Shown here in pieces: positions 42,226-53,834 of a DNA stretch of 64,000 bases. The DNA is from Malachius bipustulatus (Eukaryota > Arthropoda > Insecta > Coleoptera > Melyridae). The position numbers were made by a program, and so were the translations under genes. Below the pieces are notes generated by a model, which was given only the letters and a program-made list of their open reading frames with translations, was not told where the DNA came from and ran no database searches. The stretch spans positions 34,874,162 to 34,938,161 of the forward strand of contig OU342637.1 of assembly GCA_910589415.1 (NCBI GenBank). The letters are read 5' to 3'. How positions within the stretch are numbered: position 1 is the first letter of the stretch; each line of letters starts with the position of its first letter.

Positions 42226-42559
42226 GTGTAAGTGTAATTTTCCAGAAAGTAAGCCTAGTTTTTTATTGCAGATTACAGAAAAGTCTAGGAAAATATTCCC
42301 AATGTCCATTTTCATTGGGAAATGCAATTTGAAGTCTAATAGGGCGGTTTCGACAGTTACTTGCCAACCGATAATTGACCGACGTATCCCAGTTGGGTCA
42401 TATTACCTGAGTTACCCTCCGAATTCATGGGATTCGAAATACTTCAAGTCCTTAGTGGTTTTATTTTCATTTGACACGAAACGGCAGAAATATGAAACAT
42501 CCATAGAAGAATAAACGTATAAGTAGCTGCTATACTTAAATAAACCATAAAAAGTAATG
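42226..42559. other. No gene recognised
   Basis: Flank between the truncated LINE and a fold-back MITE. Short frames only. Confidence 0.4.
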
Positions 42560-43133
42560 AAGCTTAGTGAAGTTGGAACCCCTAAATGCGAATTTTTATA
42601 AAATTTAGACGACATTTAGACGGCTTGTCCATGTTTGTGCAACCAAAATTTTTGTTTGTCCACCCTCCAAAAAAAGTTACGATCAAATTAAAAAAAAAAA
42701 TGACCAAAATCGAATTTTTTTAAAATTCAAACGGCATTTATTTGTCTACCATTTTTCCACGTTTATCCCCAAAATTTTCGTTTGTCTACGATCGTGGACA
42801 TACGAATGCCATTTAATTAAATTTTATCAAAATTCGCATTTGGTGCTGCTGTCAATTTTTTGAGCTTGGTCATACCTTTTTTATGTATGCACAGACAACG
42901 GAAATTTTGGTTGGACAAACATAAACAAATCGTGAAAAAACGAATGCCGTTTGAATGTTATGAAAATTCGCATTTGGTGCTTCTGTCAATTTTTTTAATT
43001 TTGTCTTAACGTTTTTTTGGAGGGTGAGCAAACGAAAATTTACGGTGGACAAACGTTAATAAATCGTGGACAAACGAATGACGTTTAAATTTTATAGAAA
43101 TTCGCACTTAGGGGTGCCAACTTCACCAAGCTT
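42560..43133. mobile_element. 574-bp fold-back MITE
   Basis: Ends AAGCTTAGTGAAGTTGG and CCAACTTCACCAAGCTT are inverted repeats, followed inward by CCCCTAAATGCG / CGCACTTAGGGG. The interior carries direct repeats (AAATTCGCATTTGGTGCT at about 42830 and 42965) and motifs such as ACAAACGAAAATTT in both orientations. No clear target duplication. Non-coding. Confidence 0.75.
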
Positions 43134-43596
43134 GAATATTATGGATTCCGATATTAGATTTTCATTTGGCTAAGTTGTCTTTGAGAAAATTTTAAAAACG
43201 TTTACCTTTTGAATAAATTTTCAAGAAGTTTTCTTTTCCATGTTGCAATAATTATTAGTGGCAACAACTATTTGTTTGCAGAAGTCATTCAGATTGTTTA
43301 ATTTTTTTTATTTTTTGTTTACATTTTAAAGCGCTGTGAGAAAATACCACTGCAATAAAATACTACTTCACTAAAGGGGTGATATTATTTGTTCGGGGTG
43401 AATTTTTTCTGGTAATGCACTGAGAAAAAACAGAAAGTTGTATTAAATAGAACTGCGTTGACAATAATAATTGTTTATGTGAAAAATGTTCCCTAATTCT
43501 CAAGCAGACAGGTAAGTCGATTGCATATTTAATAACTAATGTAACAACAAAGGCTCTTGTTTGAATTCTTGAAAAATTATTAATTCAATATTTCTC
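43134..43596. other. No gene recognised
   Basis: AT-rich, short frames only. Confidence 0.4.
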
Positions 43597-43611
43597 GGTC
43601 AGGTCAGGTCA

Positions 43612-44686
43612 TCGCCGATATCACGCATAGGGTAAACGAAAGTTTAGTTTTGGATTTTGAGAAGGATATCAGACATAAACTAGAATTGGTCAAAAAACAC
43701 ACAGGCAGTGGTCCTAAGGTGTCCACGAAAAGGGGAGGACTTCGCTTCGAATCCAAGTAGAGGTACACCATACCGGGGCGTTCTGAGGAAATATCTCGGA
43801 GTAGTAATCGAGGACAAATTAATCTTCGGCAGGCATATAGTTGAGGAGGTAGAGAAGGCGGAAAACCGGTTAGCGTATCTGTCAAGGATTATGCCGAACA
43901 TATGCGGAGTTCCTTAAGTTCCTTAAGAGGAAACTATTACATGGAGTGTTTGATTCGATCCTCCTCCACGCTGCCCCGGTACGGGTGGGGGTAATGGAGA
44001 TCACAAAATAAATAACAATGATGGCCAACCTATAAAGACGCGCGGCCTTTACCGAGTCATAAAAGGTTAAAGAAACTACGATGGCTATGAAAGTGATTGC
44101 GGGGGTTCCCCCAGTACAATTGCTGGCAATGGAAAGATCAAAGTTAAGTAGATGAGAGGATGCTAACACAAAACGGGCCAAAAGACAAGAGAGAAAGAGA
44201 GAGAGATATATTGAGGCTGAGGCGACCTCAAGAAATCTCATCAAAAATATTGCGATGTGGGTAAAGTGTGAAAATAGAAGGCCGGACTATTTCCTGATAC
44301 AGATCCTATCGGACCATGGGTATCTTAGAAAATACACAACAAAAGTAAGGAATACACTGATCTGAAATGCGTATACTGTGGAAGCGAAGTTGATAGCCTG
44401 GATAAGATAATACCATATATATGCGTCTACACAAGATGGAAGAGTGAGAGAGAAACCCTAAACTCCAAGGTAAACCACCAAAGGCTTACCCCAGACAACA
44501 TAACGAACCTAATGATGGAAGAAGTGAGACTTGGGCGCACATCCACTCGCTGGACACACATGAAGAGTTTTATTCGTTAGACCGTGCCCTGAGAGGGACG
44601 AACCATGCCTATTGTTTCGGAAGGATTTCCCCTCTACTGAAATGAAAATGAACTGAGCCCCTCTACTGAAAAAAAAAACTAAAAAA
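43612..44686 (+). pseudogene. 5'-truncated R1-like LINE ORF2 3' end
   Basis: Plus strand, flanked by the perfect 15-bp duplication GGTCAGGTCAGGTCA (43597-43611, 44687-44701). Readable blocks: RGVLRKYLGVVIEDKLIFG and EKAENRLAYLSRIMPN (RT thumb, 43760-43910), QRRAA (about 44030), a VIAGVPPVQLLAMERSK-like region (about 44090-44140), then CVYCGSEVDSLDKIIPYICVY (C-terminal CCHC, about 44365) and LTPDNITNLMMEE (about 44480-44520). Frameshifts at several points. A short 3' UTR ends in an A-rich tail directly before the right TSD. Confidence 0.85.
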
Positions 44687-44701
44687 GGTCAGGTCAGGTC
44701 A

Positions 44702-45309
44702 GTTATTCAAAATCACTCTGGCAACACTGCTAAATAAATAGGCAAGGTCGCCCAGATATTTCTTGCCAGGTCAGTTATGTTAATTATCTATGACAATCCG
44801 CTCATGTATCGTTTTTCGTCCAATTGAGCTGTGGCATAACCAAGGAACGAAATTATTGGCCCAACTCGGTATCCCTAATTGACAGTTGTAAAAATTCTGT
44901 TCTGACATCAACATCTTATGGTTGGAACATACATCACTATATCACGGTCGTGTGTCGCACGGACACGTCGCTTGGGCACTGACATCTAATGTCAGTGTGC
45001 GAATCTTTCATTGAAGTAACGTTCGACACACGGCCATAATGGAAAATATAGTAAATGTGTTTTCCAGCCTGTTTTTTTTTCAAAAAGCACGCTTATCAAT
45101 TAAGAAATGTAATGTGATTGTAATGTAATTGGACTAAAATTGCAGGAGCGGGACTGCGAGAGCGGGAGTGAAGCGATTCGAGCTCGAGACGTGACTATAC
45201 AGCGGGATAATGCATGTATCGAAACGCATCAGTTAGTCTTCATGCATTTTCCGTTGCACAAATTGATCTTGTAGTGGAATGGCTCTAATCCCGCTCCCGC
45301 AGTGCAGCG
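44702..45309. other. No gene; nested hairpins
   Basis: At 44944-45035 CGGTCGTGTGTCG pairs with CGACACACGGCC, enclosing the hairpin GCACTGACAT...ATGTCAGTG (44977-45000). This is a compact MITE-like fold. A second GC-rich segment (GAGCGGGACTGCGAGAGCGG near 45150 with CCCGCTCCCGCAGTGC near 45285) may be another short inverted repeat. Confidence 0.45.
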
Positions 45310-45960
45310 TTGCTCTGTTAAGATCTTAATGGGTAGACCAACTATTGAGGATCTTGATTGATGCGGATAACTTCATCCAAGGCTTCGGGTCTCCCAAGGC
45401 TAATTGCCGTATCTGGCAAACCGCGTCGAAAACCGGACGATACGAAATCGGTCTTAGTAGGTAAGAATCTGAGCCCCGATGTTAATGCTTCCATTCTTTC
45501 ACGCGAGTGCCTACTTCCTATACGTCAAAGCATATCACATGCATCTTGAAAACATCATGTTAATTCTTTAGTCTCACATGGAAATCGACTAATGTCTAAG
45601 GTATGGATGATGGCTACTTTACTGGTGAATTGACCGACAACTTGGTCGGATATGGTGATAGAGCAAAATCTTATGCGGAGCATGAAAGTAGTCGGTAGTG
45701 TTACAACTTGATGATTCACTGATTGTGTTCTTTCTAAATGGATGTTAGCAATGCCTGCTCTTCATCAAATCTGCGAATCTTTGGAGCAATATTCTGTGAC
45801 GGCCTTTGCTAGCGGAGCTAAAACGCGCAGAGATTTGTGAAAAGTCACAAGAAATCGCGTGTTTGAACTCAAACCGAAATCTTGACATTGAAGAAAATAG
45901 ATCTGTTGCGAGGGAGGAACCTGTCGACGACGCCATATCCCCAGTTTGGGATTCAGATAA
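45310..45960 (+). pseudogene. Decayed fragment of an uncharacterised repeated insect gene family
   Basis: Plus strand, broken frames. Readings such as VIEQNLMRSMKVVGSV (about 45650) and SKWMLAMPALHQICESLEQYS followed by VTAFASGAKTRRDL (about 45735-45840) remind me of a multi-copy, uncharacterised insect/metazoan protein family with an 'LMRSxK..GGLTRGRG' and 'WLLSMP' signature. I have no functional knowledge of it and could not check it. Stops and frameshifts make it non-functional here. Confidence 0.35.
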
Positions 45961-48439
45961 CGCTACACTTAAAAAAGTTTAATTGGTAAGAGAGACGAAC
46001 TTTCACCTAGCCAAGAAATACTAACGCAATTTTACATTGTACAGAAGGCAAAAAATGCAAGTCGAAGACAAAAATATTAGTAATGTTGCTATTCAACGTC
46101 GTATTACACTGATTACAGCTAAAAAAATTAGAGATAAAAAAATCTCAATATGTTTTTTTATAGTAAATTTGATAAGCTATAATAGTTATTTACGCAACAA
46201 GTGCATAAAGTGGTACTTTTCAATCTTACAACAATACAAAATCTTAATTTTTCAATTTGATTCAATTTGAATTGATTCAAAGACCTAAAATTTAAAGTCT
46301 TGGGCATGTCGCCATTTTGAATCCAACAGAGATAGAACCTTGACTTCAATATGAAAGTTATTGTAACTGAAGCTAAGGCGTTTCCAAAACTAGTTTCAGT
46401 TTGGGCGAGAACCTAAAAATGCAGAAACTGGAGCCAAAAAAACTAAAAACCGGAAGTCGGCCATATTTCCGCAACGAAGGTCCAAATCCAAAAACTTCAA
46501 ATAAAAAAACGTTTCGTCTTGACGAGACCTACACGGCCCCTACCGTTGTCTAAATCGAGCTGGTACACCCTGTATAAATAAATCAAATGAGTATGAAGTC
46601 AAATGGCCTTATTATAATAAGTACATGGCATTGCACCGCTGTATCGTCGTCCAAATTACTCATTCATCGCAGAAATAAAAAGCCAAGGAAGACATTACCT
46701 GCAACAGTGAAGTAGTTTTATTTTAATTACACTCTCGTATCGCTTGAATTGCTTTACATTTCTGAAGAAAGCCGTTATTAAATTGTTTCCGCTATATAAC
46801 CATTGGCATAATGGTTATTTTTATTCCGCATGTTTCTACCTGCTTCATAGCCCAATTTTTATGCTGTATAAATATTCATATTACTTGCCTATCTACCATA
46901 GACTGGTACTACCACACTGCCACAAATATTATGCAATTACCTGTTCAATTCTCATTCAATTCTTGAAAGATAGTTCATTCAATAAACTGGTCATATCGAT
47001 GCTTCAAAAAGTTATTGTAGTTGTTATTACAAAATACTATTATCTTTTTTATCTTTCCGTTAAATTTGATCTCCAATATTGAGTGGGCTATCTCGTTAGT
47101 ATTATATGAGAACCTCAAGATCAAATTTTTCTAGTCACTACAATTTTCCTCGATATGAAACTGAAGGGGGAACAAAAATCTGCAACAGCTTATGGACTTA
47201 ATGGCAAAAAAAACTCCTTAGATCTAACAATGCACCTCGAGACTGGGCAATAATTTCTTGCTAACTATTACCTAGATATTTGTTCTAACTGTGTTATTAT
47301 CTTTCAGGGGCGTTTAGATTTCTTCTGAATGGTTTTCCCAATCAAAATCATACGTATCATTTTGAACAGATCTTCTTTTCGTTAGCACCATGATCCAGTT
47401 GATCACTTCAATTAATTGAGGAAAACTCCTACCCGACCATATAATTTAGCAAACACCTTCCCAACAAGACCATAGCTTGGCGGTGCTTCAAACCAACATT
47501 GATTTTATTGAAATGAGAATATCTGGTAATAAAAAATTTATCGAAGATAATAATAATTATCTCGGACAAGGTCTCGATTAACGAGTTGTTTAAAAACTTC
47601 AACTTCTACATAATCATCTTGGTCGAACATTTATTCATTTCCATGACTCCGACAGTGATCAAGATCGTCTCCTATCAACAACGAAAGAACCTGAATCCAA
47701 TTGGAGAAGAATCGTGAAAGTAGATACATAAAAAAGGCTCCGATCATATAATGATTTTTGCAGCACCGATCGCAATTATCGCGGTCAGAAGAAGTCGAAG
47801 GCAGTCACAAACACCCACATTGTTGTAACGTTATATACATGTACGTTAAAGTTTGTAGGTACTTTACAATACTGCTAACCCTATCTCTCGTCAATGAAAC
47901 CTGTCCTAGCTAGAAGTAATAAAATGACTTATCCCAAACTTGTAATATTATCGTCATTATAGATTCCTATTTGGTAGTTTCTACCTACTTCTGAAATAAC
48001 TCAGTTCTAAAGTCAACTTTGCTCGATAAAAGCTCCGGAATCCTGCATTTCTATTGGACAAAATTTATCTGCACTGTGGTAAAATTTTAACTGCCTCTAG
48101 AACTGCTAAATTCTGCTAGATGCGCAGACCTTTTTCATTAGATTTTATGTATTCATATATTTTGCCTTGAAGATGTGAAGATGAGAGCGTCCTATAATTT
48201 TTGGCATTATCTGAATTGGGTTTTGATATCGTATCTAGATTAACCTGTACCTTGTAGGTATAATCTATAAATTTTTGAGTAAACACCAAATGTTACCACA
48301 AAAGGTTTCAACGCGAAGAATAGTTCCAGTTAACGAAGATATTTTTTTACATCCGGGAAAGATTTTCATTTCTGTTAAGTTATTAAGTTTGTCCCGTAGT
48401 TGATGTCTTCGCTGATGTCGTAGCTCCCTTTTTAAATTG
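45961..48439. other. No gene recognised
   Basis: AT-rich. At 46179-46220 there is a copy of the MITE end at 59999-60040 (TTATTTAYGCAACAAGTGCA). A plus-strand frame of 112 codons (46744-47082) is hydrophobic/Tyr-rich and shows no family signature; I regard it as chance. Confidence 0.4.
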
Positions 48440-49200
48440 GAGTAATATGGGCTTTCGTCGAAGATTGTGGCTCAGTAAAATCTTGCCTAAGGAAAAACAA
48501 CAGGCAGGTGTTCTGAAACTGTTCCACTACAATGTTCAATTCAAAAGAAACAAAACAGTGGTATTTGAGCTGTCAGCCTCGAGAGTTAAATGTTTTATCC
48601 CTAAAAGAATATTTTCAGACCGTACACGTCTCTAAAAGTCCGTAGCTGCAGCCACTGCAGTCAAAAAGTCTGGAACTGTCAATTTACTCTGAATGCCCTA
48701 GCAAGGGGCAACAAAGTAACTCTGATATGGATTCAGGGTCATGCTAGATATGGAGAGAACGAACTTTCTGGGTAGAAAATGTGCCGAATCGGAATTTATC
48801 AGACCAGAACCAGCAATTGTCGTATCACCGAATATTGTCAAAACAACAATACATAACTAGGCTGAGAGGGAAGTCCACCAACAGTGACAAAACTTACCAA
48901 GATTGAACCATTCGAAGGCCTTTATATAGGACACGTCGAAAAACAGGACCCAAAAACTATTGAAAGTTAACAGGAAAAAACTGAAAGCCTTAATAGGCCT
49001 ATATACCGGGTTCTGCAAATGACATACCCTACGAGAGTGTCCCGCCTTCTGGAGAGACTTCATGATACCAATAGTCAAGATGGTCAGCTTCCTCAAAGAG
49101 GCTGACTTGATGGCATTATAATGTAACACGATTAAATGCATGTGAGCCACAATAGACCCTTAGCCGCAGTGGAGGTGTCACAATGGCCCATTCACGATGA
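48440..49200 (+). pseudogene. I-like LINE 3' end (RNase H region), left copy
   Basis: Plus strand. Near 48650-48720 VWNCQFTLNALARGNKVTL-like readings and at 48718-48760 WIQGHARYGENELSG match the RNase H 'Kv.l.WvpGHsGi.GNE.AD' motif. QPQRG/FLKEADLM-like residues near 49090 end the ORF. The 3' UTR ends near 49210 in a TAATC/CTAATC motif. The same 3' end is present in the opposite orientation at 51240-51535. Confidence 0.65.
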
Positions 49201-51420
49201 ATCTAATCGAATCCCTAACGAAGCTAATTTCGCCTATTTGCAGGTACGTCAGTGTCTGTACCTCTCGATACTAGAGGGTTTTCTGCCAGAAGGGCGTATC
49301 ACCCGAAATATGATTTTGAGGGAGATGCACATAAAACCTTCTGGCAGTTTCAGTGTGGTAGGTAATAATTGTCCATACGTCCATGAAGAAGAATATATGA
49401 AGCCGTTATTATCGATTTGGTAGACGCGACCTTTTGGGGTGACAAAATTATGATAATGGTAATTATCAAAATTATCATTACGAACATTACGAACATTATC
49501 ATAAAACGAACATGGTAATTTTTGTGGACGGGTCCTTCTTGCAGAAAACCCTCGACATAAATCGCGGGGCTATTGTTTTGATAAGAAAATTTTGATAAGA
49601 AATTAACTAATTTACATGAGACGGTAATCTGAATAAAAAACTTAGCACCAAATTATGCTCTTCCCCAACCTGGCAAAATCTTATCTTAGCCAGCACGCAA
49701 ACCATAGATTAGGTACTGTTAGCCAGTACGCAAACCAGTCCTACATTTTGTCTTAGCAGAAATACCAAATAAAAAATACCTGTTTCATAAAGTCAATAAA
49801 TCATCAAAAACTATCTATAGGTTCTTTCCAAGTTCATTGAACAGATCTGAATGATAATATGAACTTCTACTCTTCTAACTATAGTTCACGTTCTCACGTT
49901 CAGCTCTACAACCGTACAACCCTTCGGCTTGTGTTAGGCTTGATAAGAAAAACCGGAAGTTATAATATGTGGTTTTTGACTAATAACTCTTCATTTACCA
50001 TTAATGTTTAACTTTTGATCTTTTATACTGTTGTTTGTTACAGTAATATATCCACGGCAACCATGAATGCTAGTTCCTGCCAGGTCTACGAGGCTGCAGA
50101 CTTCCGTATTTGGTATCATTTTTAATGCGATATCTTAAACGGTTGCTGAGAAAAATGGTTTTATTGGGTTCACAGACCCATGGACAACATAGTGATCTAA
50201 AGAAAGACTTCCCATAGCTACCGATAAGTTCATTAATTTTTTGCAACCATAACTTTTTCACTGTCTATTTTCAATTTTTTTAGCCCCATTAATCGAATCT
50301 CAAGAGCCCGTGCGTCAATTTTGAGACCCTATATCAGTCATATTATCAAAATTTGCAATTTAAAATCAGTAATTATCTGAAAATTTGCATGACAAGAGGT
50401 CAAGCAGAAGTTGAAAATCGTAATACGTAATTGACATCCAATTTGTCAGTCGAATCGGAATAGTTTAGATTAAAATTATTTCATAAAAACGTCCCTGTAT
50501 TTCGATCATATCTGCATTTTCCTATTATGTACGCTAGTAATTAGAATCCAGATGCGCGTACAGGATAGAAATTACAGCATGAAACTATGTTATTAGTTAC
50601 CACATAACCGAGCCCATTACTAGCTGTTTCCCCATTGGGATTGAATTCTATATAATGATTGGTTCATTAATTAAACTATGCATTGCAAAAAAATGAAATT
50701 TGTCATACATCGTCAATTTATGATTCCTATAGATGTTACCAAATTATCAATGTTGATATCATCACAGAGTATTACTTTTTATGGCCTCTTACTACAGTAC
50801 CTTATTCGAGTCGAAAATCCCAAATTTGGATCCAGATGAATCTACACTACAGTATTTCCTTAAGAAGCTATGCACGCAGTCATATAATGCAAACTGCAGC
50901 AGAGAGCAGATTCGTTCTTATCAAAACAATAGCCCCGCGATTTATGTCGAGGGCTTTCTGCTAAGAAGGGGCATCCACAAAAATTACCATTTTCTTTTTT
51001 TGAGATTATTTTTTATAATTAACATTATCATAATTTTGTCACCCCAAAAAGTCACGTCGACCAAATCAATAATAACGGCTCCATGTATTCTTCTTCTTGG
51101 ACGTATGGACAATTATTACCTACCACACTGAAACTGCCAGAAGGTTTTATGTGCATCTCCCTAAAAGCCATATTTTGGGTGATATGTGACCCCTCTATTA
51201 TCGAAAGGCACTGACGAACCTGCAAATAGGCGAAATTAGCTTCGTTAGGGGTAGATTAGATTAGATTAGATTCATCGTGACGCCTCCACTGCGGCCAAGA
51301 GTGTATTGTGGCTCACATCTAATCGTGTTACATTATAATTCCATCAAGTCAGCCTCTTTGAGGAAGCCGACCATATTGACTATTGGTGTGAAGAAGTCTC
51401 TCCAGAAGGTTTGCAGTCTA
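49050..51420. repeat. 2.4-kb palindrome joining two LINE 3' ends
   Basis: Arms about 49050-49600 and 50905-51420, centre near 50250, with about 1.3 kb of unpaired interior. Paired landmarks: GTGAGCCACAATA (49141) with TATTGTGGCTCAC (51305); CTAACGAAGCTAATTTCGCC (49215) with its complement near 51230; ACCTTCTGGCAGTTTCAGTG (49338) with its complement near 51130; CGCGGGGCTATTGTTTTGAT (49565) with its complement near 50930. Homology covers both the LINE 3' UTRs and sequence beyond them. No open frame of note inside. Confidence 0.75.
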
Positions 51421-51535
51421 GTTCTTCCCAAAGCGGGACACTCGCATAGGATGGGTTTTGCTGTTTCGTCATCCCCCAAGCACAGGCGGCATTCAGCGCT
51501 GTTCGCTAAACTCATCTTCTGCAGATGATGGTGCA
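51240..51535 (-). pseudogene. I-like LINE 3' end, right copy
   Basis: Minus-strand frame giving AECRLCLGDDETAKPILCEC (C-terminal CCHC) and NMVGFLKEADLMEL before the stop at about 51333. This better-preserved copy explains the broken left copy at 48440-49200. The 3' UTR ends in (TCTAA)n, seen on the plus strand as four TTAGA units at 51252-51272. Confidence 0.75.
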
Positions 51536-52635
51536 GATGATGCAGATGGTGCAGATGACGCGACGCTATCAATGAAGTTAAAAAAAATCGTTGAAACTAG
51601 AAGAGAGAATGATTTTAATCATTTCAATATGTCGTATTATATAAAATCTTCTAATTTATAGAGCAAGTGAATCAACAAACCTGAACTTAGAGTTGCAACC
51701 AACGTCCAAGTAATTACTTGAAAGTGGCTTTATGCAAAACTATTAAATTATTAGTTTTAACACCTTTATGCGTCAACCCCTTTAATTATTACGATCCCCC
51801 GTATACAGGAATCGATATTGGTTTTCACCACGTTTCACATAGGTAATTCATTCAATAATTTTTTAAACGCATCCTATCGTGTTTTTATTGCCGCTTTTTC
51901 ATTCTCTGGGCTTTATCTTTCTGATAACAACTGGAACATTGAGTTAGATTTAGTGCTTTCACAAAGGAAAAGTTGTTGAAATTACAGATCTAAAACGCCT
52001 TATGTCAGCAATGGAGGGTCTGGGCACAAACTCTTCACAAGACAAACAATAAAAACTTATTGATCAAGGGAAGCGTGATGCTCCCTTTGTTAATATAATA
52101 AATGACTAAGATAAATGAAAACAAATCTAGAGCTATATGATAAATAATTATTATAATTATTGTGAATGCTGATAAATGCGTGCTCATACTATTGTGGTTA
52201 TTGGGGGGAGGGGGGAAGAGTTGTGTTTATAACACGCAGTTGGCTAAATAATTCAGGGATAATTTCTCCACGGCTATTACTTAAAAGTAACATAATCATT
52301 TTATTATTGATGTTTTGACATCTATAGTTGCACTTTCACTTTCAGCATCATTGGATTACGTCATCGTCAGACAGAACGCTCCCATGAAGATACATGATAT
52401 TAGGGTACATGTATAGAAGCGCAACCGATGGCAGTGATCACTACCTACTCAAAGGCTGAGATCCTCCTATCCCGAAGATCGGGTAGAAAAAAAAAACAAG
52501 AACACCAACAAAAACAAAGCCAGTAAACGAGACCACTACGATTTAATCTAGAAAGTTTGGACCAGGAAAGTACTAGTACTAGAGATCTATAGTATAAAAT
52601 GACACTCGAACAAAAACTTTGACTACAATAATTCG
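51536..52635. other. No gene recognised
   Basis: Contains a GATGGTGCAGATGATGCAGA run (about 51525-51560). Otherwise AT-rich with chance frames. Confidence 0.4.
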
Positions 52636-52639
52636 GTAA

Positions 52640-53030
52640 CAATACAGAGCACTACGAATATATTAAACAGTGCCCTGACAGAAGCCGCCCAAGAAGCGGT
52701 CGGACATTGTGACGTTCGAAAATCCAACAAACCCTATTGGTGGGACGAAGAAATCGAACGTGATATCGAGGAAAAAAGAAAAATATACCTACGATACTTA
52801 TCCAGCAAATCAAACCATGATAAGATGGAATTCAAAGAAACACAGAGCAGAGTAAGAAAAATAGCCAGAAAGCAAAATGAGACATGGGAAAAAAGTGCAA
52901 TAAATTGTATACCCACCTACGAGGAACAAGAAGTAGCGGAAGTTGGAAGCTCCTAAAATCCCTACGCCAAGACAAAAAGAGAGAGTTAATATATCCCCCA
53001 TCACCACCAATAAATGGGATGTGTACTGAC
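52640..53030 (+). pseudogene. LINE endonuclease-RT linker fragment
   Basis: Plus strand. Readings AAQEAVGH, KPYWWDEEIERDIEEKRKIY (about 52730-52790) and RKIARKQNETWEKS, then after a +1 shift THLRGTRSSGSWKLLKSLR (about 52905-52965) match the linker of RTE/Jockey-like LINEs ('pWWneei...ike Kk.ay...l......gg.r....Wk.ik.lr'). Truncated on both sides. Confidence 0.65.
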
Positions 53031-53059
53031 AATTTATTTTTGTTTGTAAATTTACTGAC

Positions 53060-53265
53060 AAACACTGACAAACAAGACCACTAATGTGATGAGTAAAAGA
53101 CTGTTTGGGATCAAACACAATTCCCAGATCAGTCAACTTTGATGGTCGATTGAGTATATTACCAGCCAAAAACATGACATTAATATTTGTCTTTTTGTTG
53201 TGAAGGACATCACAGAACTAGGGTTGAATTGTTGGGCGTACTCCACTGCAATAGTCTATCTAGGT
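53060..53265 (-). pseudogene. LINE A-like RT fragment
   Basis: Minus strand: LQENLDRLLQW (about 53265) then NILNRPSKLTDLGIVFDPK followed by QSFTHHI (about 53155-53090), the RT thumb 'lg..l.....kDLGV.fD.kLsF..Hi' block of Jockey-like LINEs, as in LINE A at about 2100. A small truncated scrap. Confidence 0.65.
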
Positions 53266-53559
53266 TTTCTTGCAGTAGGTAGAATAATAAATAAAACAGT
53301 CTTGAGAGTCCCTGATAGAAATTTTTAGCGTAATAACGAAAGGCACATTTATGTGCCTGATCTGACTCCTGGGATTTATGTCCCTGGAGTTGAACAAATT
53401 ATTTGTGAATTATTATTGAAATATTGAAATTATTTATTGAAAGAATAATAACGAAACCCATTGAATACGTCTACTTAATATAATCGACGGGACTTATAAT
53501 TCTATTCACATACGATCGCCGTGGCAGCAAAATTAGAAACTCCAATTCCTCCCTCTCTA
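53266..53559. other. No gene recognised
   Basis: Short AT-rich stretch upstream of the GC-rich 5' region of the Futsch-like exon. Confidence 0.4.
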
Positions 53560-53716
53560 TCTTAGCACCGCTCCGGTCCTGTGCCCCGAGCTCGCCGGCC
53601 GGCTCGGCAGCCATCTCCCTCGGCATTCGCGAGTCGTGCCAACTCCGGGTCGCTGAGTCCGGAGCCGCGCCGGAAACTACACCAAGCCTCGAAACCGGCG
53701 TAGAGCAGACGAGAAC
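53560..53716 (+). promoter_or_regulatory. GC-rich 5' UTR / promoter region of Futsch-like gene
   Basis: About 155 bp of CpG-rich sequence in AT-rich surroundings, leading straight into the ATG at 53717. A CpG-rich, TATA-less start is typical of broadly or neuronally expressed genes. The transcription start cannot be fixed from sequence. Confidence 0.5.
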
Positions 53717-53834
53717 ATGGAGGCCGGGGGCGGCCCGCCGCCTAGCCCGTTAACTGGGTGCTATCTCCTAATCGTGATCGCAGAGCCCCGCTCCCAGGAG
53801 GACAAGGACATTATCTTGCAGCGATTAGCTAAAG
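53717..53834 (+). CDS. First coding exon of a MAP1-family (Futsch-like) gene
   Basis: ATG in good context (GAGAACATGG). The exon encodes 39 residues plus one base: an acidic/Gly/Pro leader (MEAGGGPPPSP) and then LTGCYLLIVIAEPRSQ and KDIILQRLAK, ending AAAG|GTATTA, a plausible phase-1 splice donor. The '(L)TGxYLLIVxxEPxxxxxKxxILxxLxKG' pattern is, as I recall it, the start of the conserved N-terminal domain of arthropod Futsch, homologous to vertebrate MAP1A/B ('FYLLVVVGE...'). MAP1 proteins bind microtubules and support axon and synapse growth. The following residues (GFLSWD in the family) would be on the next exon, which I could not find downstream, so the first intron likely exceeds 10 kb. 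Confidence 0.6.

Noticed and set aside
46744..47082. 112-codon plus-strand frame as a gene
   Set aside because: AT-rich composition, no motif, no splice or promoter context; consistent with a chance open frame.
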